From NCBI GenBank assembly GCA_002914845.1, contig JXTC01000255.1, positions 124,001 to 188,000 on the forward strand: a DNA stretch of 64,000 nt, read 5' to 3'. Both the position numbers and the translations under genes were made by a program. Shown piece after piece: positions 11,780 to 24,782 of this stretch (position 1 is the stretch's first letter; every line of letters starts with the position of its first letter). Source of the stretch: Trema orientale. Lineage: Eukaryota; Streptophyta; Magnoliopsida; Rosales; Cannabaceae. Below the pieces are notes generated by a model, which saw nothing but the letters and a program-made list of their open reading frames with translations, ran no database searches and was not told where the DNA came from.

Positions 11780-12884
11780 ATTAGGTCGAGATTTTTCATC
11801 CGAATCTGATTATAGAACGGTCTTAGGCATTATCTTTGTTTCGGGTTTCGTCACAAGTTGGCAGGGTTCATATCAACAACCTAACTTGGTAGACTAAAAA
11901 GTTCGAGTTTTTACAAATTCCACTCAACAAAGTGTAAATTTGGGTTTTGATAGACCCTACTCGAGTCCAGGTCTGGGCAGATTTCATTTGATGAAAAATA
12001 ACATGTTGAGTCAGAGAACTTTACCCTGCTAGCACAGACTAAAGACCAACATAAGCATATCTAGTTAGCAAAAATAAAACCATGTCAACGAAAGATACCT
12101 TACTAACCAGCACGTGTGGTCAGATTAGACCCAATATTTAAAATGGTTCAAACTAGGTAAACCCTGTGGAGCCAAGAGATAGAGATATAAATGTAATTGT
12201 TTCTTTAAAAGTTATTGTCCTTAACCCAGTTGTCGCTAGCTCAAAGATAATGAGGGGCCAAGGGTAGAAATAATTTTAAAAAAATTTCAAAATAAGATCA
12301 CGAAGATGGGAACATTTACTTAAAGACTATTACACCAATGCCTTTTCATGACGAATTTGTTGGATTAGATTCCTACGCCTTTTATTTGTTGAATTGGGGG
12401 CAATACCCTCTTGATCAAGCAACGAATGAACCATGTTTTACTTACAAGTGGAAAATTTATTTTGTTAAACTTTACCTATGCCTACATAATATTACTCTCC
12501 ATAGTTTAAGCAAAATTTTCAAAATTTTACCCCAGGGCCAACTTGACCGGTCCGCGAATATTATAGAAATAAGCGAAATAATAGAATTTATAGGACGCGA
12601 TTTGCAAAACTTTTTCTAGCGAAATTATGGAATTATTTCTCTTTGTGAAACATTTTTTACGAAGTCTCAATAAGAGAAAGGGGCAATTATGAGCTCCATT
12701 TCTACTAACCTAATGGATGGATGGCACGTAGTGTAATACAAAATAAGATAATGAATTAAACACCATAATTGGTAGACCAATTAGCATTTTTGGACCCTAT
12801 AGAACCCTTGGTCTGTAGTTCACGGTCTATAGTTTGTGGTCTTGCAAACACAGTAAGACCCCACAGACACCCTAATTCGTAATC
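11780..12884 (+). repeat. degraded Ty3 internal sequence, split by the copia insertion
   Basis: No coding region can be supported. The text cacagtaagaccccacagac at 12849-12868 is closely repeated at 21875, just beyond the copia element (cacagtaagaccccaaggac), and both lie in similar surroundings about account-like 'gacc..ggtct' repeats. The sequence is probably the interrupted body or LTR of the older Ty3 element whose copies A and B flank the region. Confidence 0.4.
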
Positions 12885-14483
12885 TGCTATTAGGACTATA
12901 CTTAAAAAGTATTTATCATCTGTGGATATTTATTGATGCATAGTATTTGTGATAATGATTTAATTATTGGCACAATAGTAAATGTTAAAAAAGCTCTATG
13001 ATTTATTTATTAGAGAAATATTTTAATAAAATTATTTAGTAAAATTAAGACTTATTTTCTCTAATTAAATCAAATGAGTTTGTTCATAACTAATAAGGGA
13101 AGCTGGACATATTTCTTGGATCATGTTGTAAGACTTTGTGCATTTATAATGTGTCTTAATCTATATTGATGCAATCATGTATAAAACATCTTGATGTATA
13201 AACACTGAACATAGACCATGTGAAATATATTCTTATAATAAGTGCCATTGAGAAGAACATATTCTCACAGACTAGATGAATAACTCACGTCTGTCTTAAT
13301 CCTGAAATAGGTGCTCATATACATAAGTTGTATTATTTGAGACGTTAAAAGATACGGATTAAGAAATTGACGATCTAGATCCTGATATTTTAGTAATGCA
13401 TTATTATGAGTATTGGGAACATATGCTTATGGATACAGAATACACAACTCTATTATATAGAGAAGTGAATACTGCAATGAGGAGCTATAGGATCTTGGAT
13501 GATTTAAGTCTTAGCTAAGTAATTAATAAAATTAGATATTTTATTAATTCAGGACTTTTTATAAGTCTAGTCATCTATTAGATATAGTCTTGTATCAAGA
13601 AATTGAAAGATATAATTAGAAGGTCAAAACGGTAATTTTATTTAACTCCAGTTATCGATATTCATGTGGGGATACACAATGAACATGTTCGTTATCTAGT
13701 GGGTATAATTTTAATTATAAAGTATCTTGTGATATTTATTTAATTCAAGAATGCAGTTTAGACCTTTAATGGAATTAGTCCATAACTAATAATACAAGCC
13801 CACTTGTATTAAGAGTTAATTGTAATTAGATCTTTATCTATTGGAGCTTGAATTAAATAAGTCTATTTGGGTCTCCAACATACACTAACATCTTGGGCTA
13901 TATGAGATCAATTAGGCTCAAACAGTTTAATGTGCAAATGCACAAAAAGGAGAAAAAGGCCGGATAGAAAGGTGGGGCATTCGGACCCACCACACTGCTT
14001 CTTAGTGTAGTGAATTTTCTGCCAGCCTAAGGCCCCTACGGCTGGTCAAAATTTCCCCTTAAGGGAGGAGTGTATAAAAGACTCCTCCCCCCTCTCCTTG
14101 TTGTGTAGAGATTCAATTTTGATTGAAACATTAGTTTGACGGCTGCACAAAAAACTAAGAAAAAAGTGAGAGAAAAAAAATTCTTGGAGCCACCATTGGA
14201 GGCCGTTGGAGTTCTTGAATTCTCACTTGGAGGTTAATCAAGATTGAGGTACCCACTCACCTCTGTACTTACAAGCTTGGTGCAAAGAAAGGATAGCTTG
14301 GTGCAAAGGAAGGATGACTCATTGGTTGAGGTACATTTTCTCTTGTATGTATTTAGACCATAATGAAGATCCTAAAAAGTTTTATGAAAAACTATAATCC
14401 GAAAAAAAATTTGTAAACACTTTTGTTTTCCATGCTTCGGCTCATCTTTAATTTTGTCACATTTTTCGTAAATAATTACCAAT
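12885..14483 (+). repeat. 5' LTR of the copia element
   Basis: Begins tgctattaggact (compare TGTTAGGATTATG in the right LTR) and ends near ttaccaata. It shares with the right LTR long stretches such as gcatagtatttgtgataat, ttgtgtagagattca and the final cgtaaataattacca. The two LTRs have diverged clearly, so the insertion is old. Confidence 0.8.
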
Positions 14484-14500
14484 AATTAGTACCAGAGATA
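14484..14500 (+). other. degenerate tRNA-Met-type primer site
   Basis: attagtaccagagata directly after the left LTR resembles ATTGGTATCAGAGC with several changes, in the position expected for a copia primer site. Confidence 0.5.
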
Positions 14501-16390
14501 TAGTTTTTGTTATGGTTTATTTACTGTAAATACTTCTTTTTGGCTTGTCCTTGCTCATTCAGTTTTTATATGCATGTTTGTGATTTTTAGATGGGTTTGG
14601 CACTCTAGGTTTCTATGCATTTTTAATTGATTTGATCTTATGATGATGAATGGATATCAATTTTTATGTTATGTATGATTTTAGGATTTGTTCGTTTTAT
14701 TTCGGCCATGGTTATAAAAGTTTATGGTATAATCTTTTTGTTAGAATTGTAACAAGGAAGGCAGTCTATCATCACCATATTTTCCTCCTTGATAGTTTTT
14801 CTCAGATTTGTGTTTTTCCTATATTAAAAAATTGTAAATCGAGGTTTATGTAATTTTCTTGGAAGACGAACAATGGTAGGAAAGCTTGCAAAGCCAACAA
14901 TGGAGGAAAAAGAAGAAGATGGAGAATTTTTTTTATTTTCTTATTTTCTTTTTTCTATTTTAATTTTCTGTTTATTTTTTTAAAATTAATTCATATTTAT
15001 TTTTAAATATAAAAAAGAAGAACGGGGGCCGCGCCCCGACCACCCAAAGGTTGGCACCCCTTTCCTTATTCCCTCCCTCTAATTCAAAAAATATATATTA
15101 TTTATTTTTATTATTTATTATTTATTTGATAAATATTTTTTTGGACAGTTATTAGGTTTCAAATTATTGAATTATCTAATAGTTATTTGATTTTGAATAA
15201 GAAATTAGCTATTTTGAAATTTTGAGAAACTATATTTATTTCCCTATCTTCAAAATATTTATTTCCTTTATTAATTATCTAATAATTAATTAATTTGTAA
15301 GAAAATTGGATATTTTGAAATTTTAGATAGAATAATTAAAAGATTTTGCTAAATATTTTATTTATGGTATCTTTTAACTATTTAAAATTGAAAAGATATC
15401 TAGATTATTTTATTCAACTTGATATCTTTTATGAAAAGAAATTATTTTTAAATTTTCAATTAATTTAGATTTGATTTTTAAATAAGAAAATATTTTTAAA
15501 CAGAAGATATAATATTTTTCTAAATTTATATGTGTCGAATATTTATATTTATCACTAAAAAATTTTACAAAAAAAATATTGAAGATTACGAGAGTACGAA
15601 ATTGGAAGATTTGAAGATCAAGATCTCAATTTAATTCCAGCTTTTGTAATTTAAGATTTCAGGGTAACCATGGTTATAGGATATGTCATTTAATATTTTA
15701 TTTATTTATTGTAATAATTATGTGATTATCCTTGCAAATATGTATTTATGATAACATGCTATAAAGAATAGGGAGTGCCACCCAAATATTATCATATTGT
15801 CATGTATATTAATTATGATTTAGAGTATCTAATTGGATTTATGTAATTTGGTAAATCATAATATATCCCATAATTAATTAAATAGATTGAGTGGGAGAAG
15901 GCTTACTGGATTAAGACCTACAGTTTCTATTGTAAATCCATTAGTTAGATTTCTATATATGACCACCCTTAGAAGACCATACAAAAATTATCTTCTTGAT
16001 TGGGTTTCTTCGGATCATTTGTGACTATTCTTAGGTAACATTAAATTGAAAATATTTATTAGAGTTTAAACAATGGCCATACATTCAAGTTAGACTTATT
16101 AATATTCCTCCTTAAAGTTTTATTAATAGGTTCTAATGATCAAATAAAACTGTTATTATTAATAATTAAATATGAGATATTTTGATAGTTATTAATAATT
16201 AGAAGGATCCTAGTTTAATTAGAACTGGATAGGTCTTTCCCTTAGGAAGCTTATCCTGATTCGGGATTAGATTACTGTTGACTAAAATGTAATATTATGG
16301 GTAACTACATATACATTTGCATTCATGCATCATATAGGATTTTATTCAAATGTGATATTTACTTATGTGTGTTTTATTTTTTCCAGCACT
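14501..16390 (+). repeat. copia leader region
   Basis: About 1.9 kb of AT-rich, non-coding DNA between primer site and gag. It is unusually long for a copia leader. It ends in a pyrimidine-rich tract with ttttttccag just before the gag start codon, which would make a good 3' splice site, so the upstream in-frame ATG at 16325 is probably not used. A short GC-rich island (gggggccgcgccccgaccac, about 15024) stands out. Confidence 0.45.
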
Positions 16391-17056
16391 ATGTCTAAAA
16401 TGCTTTTTGAAAATTTTTTCACTGATTGGAATGGGACTGAAAAATGGCTATTATCTACTCCGTGTCCATCTCCCCTTACCAAAGACTCCATTGAAGAAGC
16501 GAAGCTCCATTTTTACAAATGTCATAACTTGAATGAGTTACTAAAGGGCATGATGGTCGATTATGTCATTAATCTTAATAGGCTTTACATCTGCAACTTG
16601 AGCTATATTAATGACATAGTCTTGGAGACAATCTCTGACTTGAATCAACTGAACAAGAAATTGGAGAGTATGGTTAAAACTGTTAACAGCTACAACTCTT
16701 ATTTAGAGAAAAAGGCTAAGGGTATTCTTGATAATGTTAACACTGATGTTGGTTATTTTGGATATGTTGAGGAAGACTTTCTGAAACTAAAATTTAAAAT
16801 AATCTGGAATCAAAATAGCATAATTGATATCATCAATATGAAGGATATTTCTGACCGTATGGCAAAAAAGATTGAAATTATGGACGAATTGCAAGATGAT
16901 AGCTTTGATCGAGCAATTGTGAAAATCCTAGAGCAACAACACAAGAAAATGAAGAGCAAAGATAAGGGGTCACCTTCTCATGTGTCTAAAAGGAAGAAGG
17001 AAGGTAGTGTATTTTTCTTAGAAACATGTTATTTGTCAAATTTTATAGATTCTTAG
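16391..17056 (+). CDS. copia gag-like frame, atypical core
   Basis: A 221-codon frame placed where copia gag belongs. The N-terminal ~35 residues (FTDWNGTEKWLLSTPCPSP) resemble the start of copia Gag, and the last residues (SVFFLETCYL) lead into the protease region. The middle, about residues 50-190, is rich in K, E, N, I and L, looks helical or coiled-coil, and does not show the usual Gag core pattern or a zinc knuckle. The frame ends at a TAG and reopens in the same frame at once. Either the core has diverged far or was replaced. The ATG at 16391 is preferred over 16325 because of the leader's splice-like sequence. Confidence 0.5.
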   Translation: MSKMLFENFFTDWNGTEKWLLSTPCPSPLTKDSIEEAKLHFYKCHNLNELLKGMMVDYVINLNRLYICNLSYINDIVLETISDLNQLNKKLESMVKTVNSYNSYLEKKAKGILDNVNTDVGYFGYVEEDFLKLKFKIIWNQNSIIDIINMKDISDRMAKKIEIMDELQDDSFDRAIVKILEQQHKKMKSKDKGSPSHVSKRKKEGSVFFLETCYLSNFIDS

Positions 17057-20000
17057 ATCGTATTTCTAGAGTAACTAATCATGTTTGTAATTCCTTGCAT
17101 GGCTTTAGGAAGAAAAAGAGCATTAGCGAAGGAGATCCTAACCTTCGACTTAGAATGGGACCGTCGGTGTCTACAACGGGCAATAAGAGATATCAAAATT
17201 TATTTTGAACATTCTAAATTTTTAGTTTTAAAGGATTGTTATTATACTCCTAATTTTAAGAGAAATTTGATTTTTGTTGGATACTTAAAAAGATAATGTT
17301 ATAATGTTTCATTGGATGATCTTATTTCTATAAGTATCAATAATAAAGTTATTCGTTATGGTTGGAAATTGAACAATCTTTATTTTATACAACCAAAATT
17401 TTGCTCATTAAATGACACTGAAAGGATAGAAGATTAAAGAGCAACTAAGAAATTAAGGAATTCTGAAAATGATACCTATCTATGGCACCTTCATTTAGGT
17501 CATATCAATCTAAACAGGATCCAATGATTGGTTAAGGAAGGACCTTTAAGTCACTTAAAGGATGAACCATTACCAACCTTCGAATCCTGTCTAGAAGGAA
17601 AAATGACTAAACGTCCATTTTCTGCAAAAGGCAGTAGAGCTATAGAATAACTAGAATTGGTGCACACCGATTTATGTAATCCAATCAATATACAAGTAAG
17701 AGGAGGTTATGAATATTTCATTACATTCACAGATAACTTCTCTGGGTATGGCTATGTATATTTAATGCATAAAATATCTGAATCTTTTGATATGTTCAAA
17801 GAATTCAAGGCTGAGGCTGAAAGACAATTAGGAAAGCCATTTAAATCACTATGATAAGATCGTGATGGTGAATATCTTTCAGCAAAATTTATAAATCTCT
17901 TAGCAGATCATGGAATCATTTCTCAACTGACAGCACCTAACACACTACAACAGAATGACGCTGCAGAAAGGAGAAACAGAATCTTATTAGATATGCTTCG
18001 TTCCATGATTAGCAACTCATTTTTACCTACCTTATTTTGGGAATATGCAATACAGACTGCAATCTATATTTTGAACAATGTTCCATCTAAATCTGTTCCT
18101 AAGACACTACATAAACTATGGACGGATCGCAAATCTAATTTATATCATCTTCGAGTATGGGGATGTCCTACTCATATACTAAAGAAACAGGCAAGTAAGA
18201 TAGAATCACATTATGAGACTTACATTTTTGTAGGTTATCCCAAAGGTATGAGAGGTGGTTTCTTTTATAGCCCAACTGACAACAAGGTATTTGTTAGTAC
18301 AAATGCAACCTTCTTAGAAAAGGACTATATGAAGAATTATAAACCTAAAAGCAAAGGAATTATTCAAGAAATCATTGGGGAGAATTCAACCGCAGATGTT
18401 CTAAACGTTGAAACACCTGTGATTGACGAGATGATGTCATTTCGGAGAACTACGAGTACTCCAATACAAAGAGTGATTTTACAGCAACAAGTTCCACATG
18501 GGACTCAAGCTGTAAATCCACCGAATCTGTAGAAAGTACTACTTGCTAGTGGACCACTTCTTGTAGAACAAAATATTCAGCCAATAGTACAACAACAACC
18601 AGCCATTAAAATACCCTAAAATCCTCTCTAGCCTCATCGTAATGGGACGATTATAAGACAAACCAAAAGTTGGCAAGGTAAATTGTTCCAAACTATCCAT
18701 AAGAGTTTGGATCCCTTCACCTATGGCAAAGCTATGAAGGATGATGATGCCAACTCGTGGCAAAAGGCCATGAAATCTGAGATAGAGTCCATATACTCTA
18801 ATCATGTCTGGAAACTTATTGATCTTCCCAAAGGAGTAAAACTCATAGGGTGCAAATAGGTCTATAAGAAAAAAAAGAAGAATAGACAGAAAAGTTGAGA
18901 CCTTCAAAGTAAGGCTTGTAGCAAAAGGTTTCTCGATTATGAGGAAACTTCTATGATTATAAGGAAGCTTTCTCTCCTATTCCTATGATTTAGTCTATTC
19001 TATTCTTTTATCCATAGTTGCAGCTCTCGATTACGAGATTTGGCATTTGGATGTCAAGACTATATTTCTAAATGAAAATCTTAATGAAAGCATCTATATG
19101 GTGCAACCAGACAGTTTTGTGGAAAAAGACCTTGAGGAAAACATTTGTCTCTTGTAGAGGTCCATCTATGGACTAAAGCAAGCATCTAGTTCATGGAATA
19201 TAAGATTTGATCAAGCTATTAAATTATATAGATATGATCAAATTGTGCCTTATGTCCACAAAAAGATAAAAAATAGCAAATTGGTATTTCTGATACTTTA
19301 TGTAGATGATATTTTACTCGTTAGAAACGATATAGATGCAATGACAACTACTAAATTATGACTTGTAAAGCAATTTGATATAAAGGACCTTGGTGAAGCA
19401 AGCTATGTAGTAGAAATCCAAATCATTCGTGATAGGAAGAATAAATCCATAGCTTTATTACAAGCCTCTTATACAGATTAAATCTTGGCAAGATTTAACA
19501 TAAAAAACTCTAAGAAAGGGTTGTTGCCTTTTCGACATAGAGTTAAACTATTAAAAGAGCAATCTCCTAAGAATGCAAAAGAGGTAGAAGATATGAAGAG
19601 GATACTATATGCCTTAGCAGTGGAAAATCTCATGTATGCTATGTTATGTACTAGACCCGATATATGCTTTACAGTGGGAGTTGTTAGTATATTCTAATCA
19701 AACCCAGGACCAGAATATTGGGTGGCAGTCAAGTATATTCTAAAGTATCTTCAGAAAACTAGAAACTATATACTTGTGTATTCTGAAGAAGACCTTACTC
19801 CTAGTGGGTATACAGATTCTAATTTCCAATCAGATCCTAACTTCAGAAAGTCAACTTCTGGTTCTATCTTTACTATTGGTAGATGAGCTATTATTTGGAG
19901 GAATATGAAACAAACTTGTATTGCTGACTCCAGCATGGAAGCTGAATATGTAGCTACTTGTGAGGCTACAAAGGAAGCTATTTGGCTCTGGAAATTCTTA

Positions 20001-20260
20001 ATAGAATTACAAGTAGTTCCTGCTGCTAGTCAATTATTCTCTATAATATGACAACAATGGAGCAGTTGCCAACTCAAAGGAACCTAGAAACTACAAAAGA
20101 GAGATGCACATTAAGAGGAAGTATCATCTCATTTGAGACATAGTTGATCGAGGAGAAATGACTGTATGTAAGATCGCGTATAAAGATAACCTAGTTGATC
20201 CATTTACTAAAGTACTACCTGGCAAAAGCTTTGAAGGTCACTTTATATGTTTAGGGATGT
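17057..20260 (+). pseudogene. copia pol pseudogene (protease, integrase, RT, RNase H)
   Basis: Protease remnant at about 17050-17210 (RVTNHVCNSLHGF, with the DSGA replaced). GAG-preintegrase YLWHLHLGHINLNRI near 17478. Integrase from LVHTDLC (17653) through 18540, including VWGCPTHILKKQASKIESH. Reverse transcriptase from about 18755, with an intact YVDD at 19299-19310. RNase H with ADSSMEAEYVA near 19924. Numerous stops (for example after LGKPFKSL at 17852-17854, the GCK-stop-VYKK at about 18857, and others) and frame changes make it non-functional. Confidence 0.9.
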
Positions 20261-20299
20261 AAAAGATATAATAAATTACTTTTTGTACAAGTGAAAGAT

Positions 20300-21861
20300 T
20301 GTTAGGATTATGCCCCAAAAAGGTTTATTATTTATGGATATATATTAAATATTTTGATATTTAATAAAAGATATTTCGTGCATAGTATTTGTGATAATAT
20401 TTTGATTATTGGTATAATTGTAAATATTAAAACATTTCCATGAATTATTTATTAGAGAAATATTTTGATAAAGTTGTATATTATGGTTATGATATATTTT
20501 CTCTAATTAAATCAAATAAGTTTGTTCACAACTAATAAGAGAAGCTCGACACTTCTCTTAGATCGTATTACAAGACTTTGTGCATTTATAGTATGTCTTA
20601 ATCTATATTGGTGTGACTACGTGCAAAAATTCTTGGTGTATAAACATTGAACATGGACTATGTAAAATATATTCTTATAATAAGTGTCATTGACAAGAAC
20701 ATATTATCAGAAAATAGATGATTAATGCATGTCTTTCTTAATCCTAAAATAAGTGATGAACTCGTATTCATAACTTGTACTATTTGAGATATTAAAAGGT
20801 ATGGAATAAAAAATTTACAATCTAGACCCTGACATTTTGGTAATGTAGTATTATGGGCATTAGGAACATATACTTATAGATATGGAATCTACAACTCTAT
20901 TATATAGAGAAGTGAATACCACCCTCAGGGGTTATAGGAGCTTGAATGATTTAAATCTTAGCTAAGTAATTAATAAAATTAGATATTTTATTAATTAAAG
21001 ACTCTTTGTGAGTCTAGTCATCTATTAGATATAGTCTTGTACCAAGGAATTGAAAGATATAATTGGAGGAGCAAAATAGTAATTTCACCTACCTCCAAGT
21101 ATCAGTATTCATGTGGGGATACACATGCACATGTTAATTATCTAATAGATATAATTTAACTGTAAAGTATCTTATGATATTTATTTAATTCAAGAGTGCA
21201 GTTTGGATCTTTAGTGAAATAAGTGCATAACTAATAGTACAAGTTCACTTGTATTAATAGTTAATTATAACTGGGTCTTTGTCTATTTAGGTCCCTAACC
21301 TACACCAACTTCTTAGGCTACATAAGATCAATTGGGCTCAAATAACTTAATGTGCAAATACACAAAAGGGAGAATAAGGCCAGATAGAATGGTGAGCCAT
21401 TAGGGCCTACCATACTGCTCCTTAGAGCAATGAATTTTTGGCCAACCCTAAGGCCCCTAGGGCTAGCCGAAATTCCCCCTTAAAGGAAGAGTCTATAAAA
21501 GACTCTTCCACCCTTGTTGTGTAGAGATTCAGTTTTGACTGAAATATTAGTTTGGCGGCTATACAGAAAATTGAGAAAAAAGTGAGGGATATTTTTGGAG
21601 CTACCTTTGGAGACCATTGGAATTCTTGGATTCTCACTTCGAAGTTAATCAAGATCGAGATACCTACTCACCTCTACAGTTACAAGCCTGGTACATAGGA
21701 AGGAAGACTCATTCATTGAGGTATGTAATTTCTTATATGTATTTAGACCATAACGAAGATCCTAAAAGGTTTTATGAAAAACTATAATCTAGAAAAAATT
21801 TTATTTTCTATGCTTCTGCTCATCTTTGATTTGTCACGTTTTTTGTCAATAATTACCAACA
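20300..21861 (+). repeat. 3' LTR of the copia element
   Basis: Starts TGTTAGGATTATGCCCC after the polypurine-like caagtgaaagat and ends taccaaca, 1,562 bp. Its start is the sharpest boundary of the element because the junction text is the classic one for plant copia LTRs. Confidence 0.85.
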
Positions 21862-22460
21862 TTTGTGGTACAGCACAGTAAGACCCCAAGGACCTCTTGG
21901 TTTGGGATTTGCTAACAATCCAGATAGACTCTGAAGACCTCCTGGTTAGGGTCCGGGGTTTGACATTATATATAGATCCCGCAGTCTCCTTGGTCATGGT
22001 CTGAAGGTCTTGCAATATTATTACACCTACACCAGTCATATATATGTGTCCCAACAAGGTTCGATTATCAAAACTTGTTACGAAACAAATACGTATTAGC
22101 AGTCCAAACAATACCAGGTACAACCTTGAAAAGGAATTTAAATTATCCGTAGTCTTAAAGGTAGTGGTAACTTTGTTATAAAAGTTGCAGGTTGTATTTC
22201 CACTACATGGCCTATAAAATGTTTCCACCTTGTCTGCAAAGACAAGTCCACGAGATGTTGAAGTATGAAAATCAAAGAGAGACTAAATCTAGCTTATTTT
22301 AGTATAAATACATTGATATATTCTTATTTGGAGAGCTTCCTCCATACTCTCTTACTCATTCACTCTACTGGCTTAAGCATTGGAGTGTCTTGTAGGTGGC
22401 CACCACCTATCTCCTCAGTGAGGAAGACGACGAAGTTGAAGAGAACAATTGACAAGGAGA
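21862..22460 (+). repeat. Ty3 LTR-like repeat, copy B
   Basis: From about 22125 on it aligns with copy A (9736-10075) in the same orientation, including the TATA-like agtataaata and the cattcactct and gaagacgacg blocks. Its continuation after gaggaga-like text is interrupted by a 2.3-kb insertion and resumes at 24783 with tgaccggcagaaaacatgtc, matching gaccagcaaaaaacatatcc in copy A. Confidence 0.5.
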
Positions 22461-24782
22461 TGTCCTGTAAAAACCTTGAATTTTAGAAGGGTAAAATGGT
22501 CATTTGACACTTTTGAGAATAAAAGAGGGATTAAATTGCAAAGTTTTTCTTAAAAAGGGACTAAAGTACAATTTTTGGAGGAGCTAAATTGAAAGAATTT
22601 TGAAAACTTGGGAGCTAAAGTGAAATTTTAAAAAATTACATAGTGACCATTTGACTAGGGCCACGTGGCTCTCCCCCTCACTTTCTTTCTTCTTTCTCTC
22701 TCTTTGTCCCCCGTGCTCTCTTTTTTCTCCTCGGCCAAAGACCCAACCCCCACCATCCTTCAACAACGCTGCTTCTTTGGCCATCAATGACGCCAGCCAG
22801 CCACCCAAAACCGACTATCACATCGAGAAAAAGCGGCCATCGGAGCTATAGGACCGTCGGAGCCGCCATTTGTCAATGGACATTTTCCATCACCGGCACT
22901 GTTTCCGGTGACTTCATGGTGCAAACTCGGACTCTTTCGATTCGTGTCGACGAGACGAATAAGATCATATGTGTTTCTTGACTTGAAAATGCCCGGATTT
23001 AAATCTACCATGTTAGCTAGTTTTAAGCTTTTTACTTTCGAAGGCTAACCTTTTGATCAGACCGTAGATTGTGAAATAAATGTCATTTATATAAAGTACT
23101 CATGAAATGGTAAAAAATAATATATATATATATATCAACTATGTTTCGTAACGGGCACAAAAAAAGAGATCAATCGGCTCAAGATTTGCCATGTTTTACG
23201 TGCCGGGGGGTCGGGTTTCAGCCTGAGTCCGAATTGGTCACATGATATATCTAATCTAGCTAATTAGAATGCTTGGAAGTCAATAGTGAGATCCAAATCA
23301 TGATTTGAATCTCCATTAGAAAATCAACTTTCAAAGCAAGCGATTGAGGATTCGAAAATGCCCCCAACCCTCTAAACGATACCAAACGCACCTCATAGTA
23401 TCGTATCGTTACCTAGTTACTTGTTTAAAGTAGGATTTGATTACTTGATTTTAAAATTAGTTTTATTATGAATTTATATGTTTTGATTGAATATAGAATT
23501 TTATGAAATGATTTGAAAAATGTATTATATATATTTTTGAACTTGATTTGATATTAAACTACCTGAAAGGCACGTCGCACTGGTTAACGTGCTATATATC
23601 TTATGTTATACATTTTTCTACAGGAATTGGAATTTATGGGTTTTGATAAAAATGGCTTTTATGCTGCCGAAATTTTTAGAAAATCCAATATGATTAAGAA
23701 CTTAGTTTTTGGAACTAAACTTGGTCTGATTAAAAACACAGCATAGTTTATTTTGTGATTTTGTAGAAGAGGGTACATATTCAATTCTTGTCATCCATAT
23801 AGCATTACATACATCATCACACTTACGCAGCCGTCAAACTTATGGTACCTCTTTAGGATGCTCGGACTTACAATATCCTCTTTAGGATGCTCGGACTTAC
23901 ATTATCCTATTTAGGGTGCTCGAACTGCATTGCATACTTACAGTCACCAATTTAGATAGCTCAGATATGTCATTGATTACATTGGTGGTTATGTGCTTGA
24001 CTTGAATGATATGTACTTGTTTTAGAAATGGGATTAATAAAGGTTTGGTATTTTGTCAACCTCTGGACTTTTGGTACATAAGTGGATTTCTGTAAAACTG
24101 TTTGAATCTTTCACTGACCATGCAGGACCTTAGAAGTAAGTATTTTTGCTCTAGTTAAAAACTTGCAATCAAATCTCTACTGAGCATTTGAATACTCACT
24201 CTCCTATTTTCCTCCCACTTTCAGGTGTCTGTCTATTTGAGATAGCTGTCTTGATGGCTAGGTACGCTGCTCGACTTGTGCTTGTAGACTTAATCCTATT
24301 TCCTAGTTAGTATTTATACCTTGTCTGTCCTTCTTCCTTATTTAATTGTTTAGCCAAATTCGATGTAATTGCTAAGAGGATGTATGAGGAAAAATTACTA
24401 TTAATTGAGTATTTGAGGTATAAATGGGACATATAGCACACTCACAAAATTTTAAGTAGTTGAAATTATAATTGATTTCTTGTAAACAATTTTGGACATT
24501 TGAGTTCAAAGATTATTGGAATTCACTTATTTAACATTAATGGTCAAACTAAGTTTTTATTCCAAATTAATCATATTTTCTTAAACTTCAGTAAGTGTTC
24601 TTTTTTTAAAAGAATTAAATTAATCAAGGATTTTATTTGATGTAAAATTTATAACGATTTTAAGGACCGAAATACTAAAATCTAAATACTTGATTTGTTT
24701 CGAATTTTGTAAATTCTCTATTTATTTATATTTTCTATCTAAAATTATTGAAAGTGACGGTTTTAGATTTTCGATCGTGACA
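22461..24782 (+). mobile_element. probable solo LTR (Tekay/Del-like Ty3), 2.3 kb
   Basis: Begins TGTCCTGTAAAAACC and ends GATCGTGACA, the TG...CA form, and interrupts repeat copy B at a point that is continuous in copy A. The opening (gaattttagaagggtaaaatggtcattt) and the region with cacgtggctctccccct resemble chromovirus LTRs of the Tekay/Del kind. No coding region or primer site is visible. It contains three copies of a 29-bp unit at 23848-23928. No 5-bp target duplication is visible at these ends. Confidence 0.5.
23848..23928 (+). repeat. three tandem copies of a 29-bp unit
   Basis: cctctttaggatgctcggac recurs at 23848 and 23877 and, with changes (cctatttagggtgctcgaac), at 23906. The period is 29 bp. 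The array lies inside the presumed solo LTR. Confidence 0.8.

Larger units (their letters stand above)
12885..21861 (+). mobile_element. Ty1/copia LTR retrotransposon, non-functional
   Basis: About 9.0 kb, bounded by two direct repeats of about 1.6 kb (12885-~14483 and 20300-21861). Order inside: primer site, long leader, gag-like frame, protease remnant, integrase, reverse transcriptase, RNase H, then a polypurine tract (caagtgaaagat) against the right LTR. The coding part carries many stops and frameshifts. No clear 5-bp target duplication could be read at the inferred ends, and the left boundary is uncertain by a few bases. It lies inside older Ty3 sequence. Confidence 0.85.

Noticed and set aside
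22651..22851. Pro/Ser-rich frame of 66 codons that might be a small protein
   Set aside because: Lies in CT-rich sequence typical of chromovirus LTR leaders; overlapping frames on both strands are equally open, and nothing is conserved.
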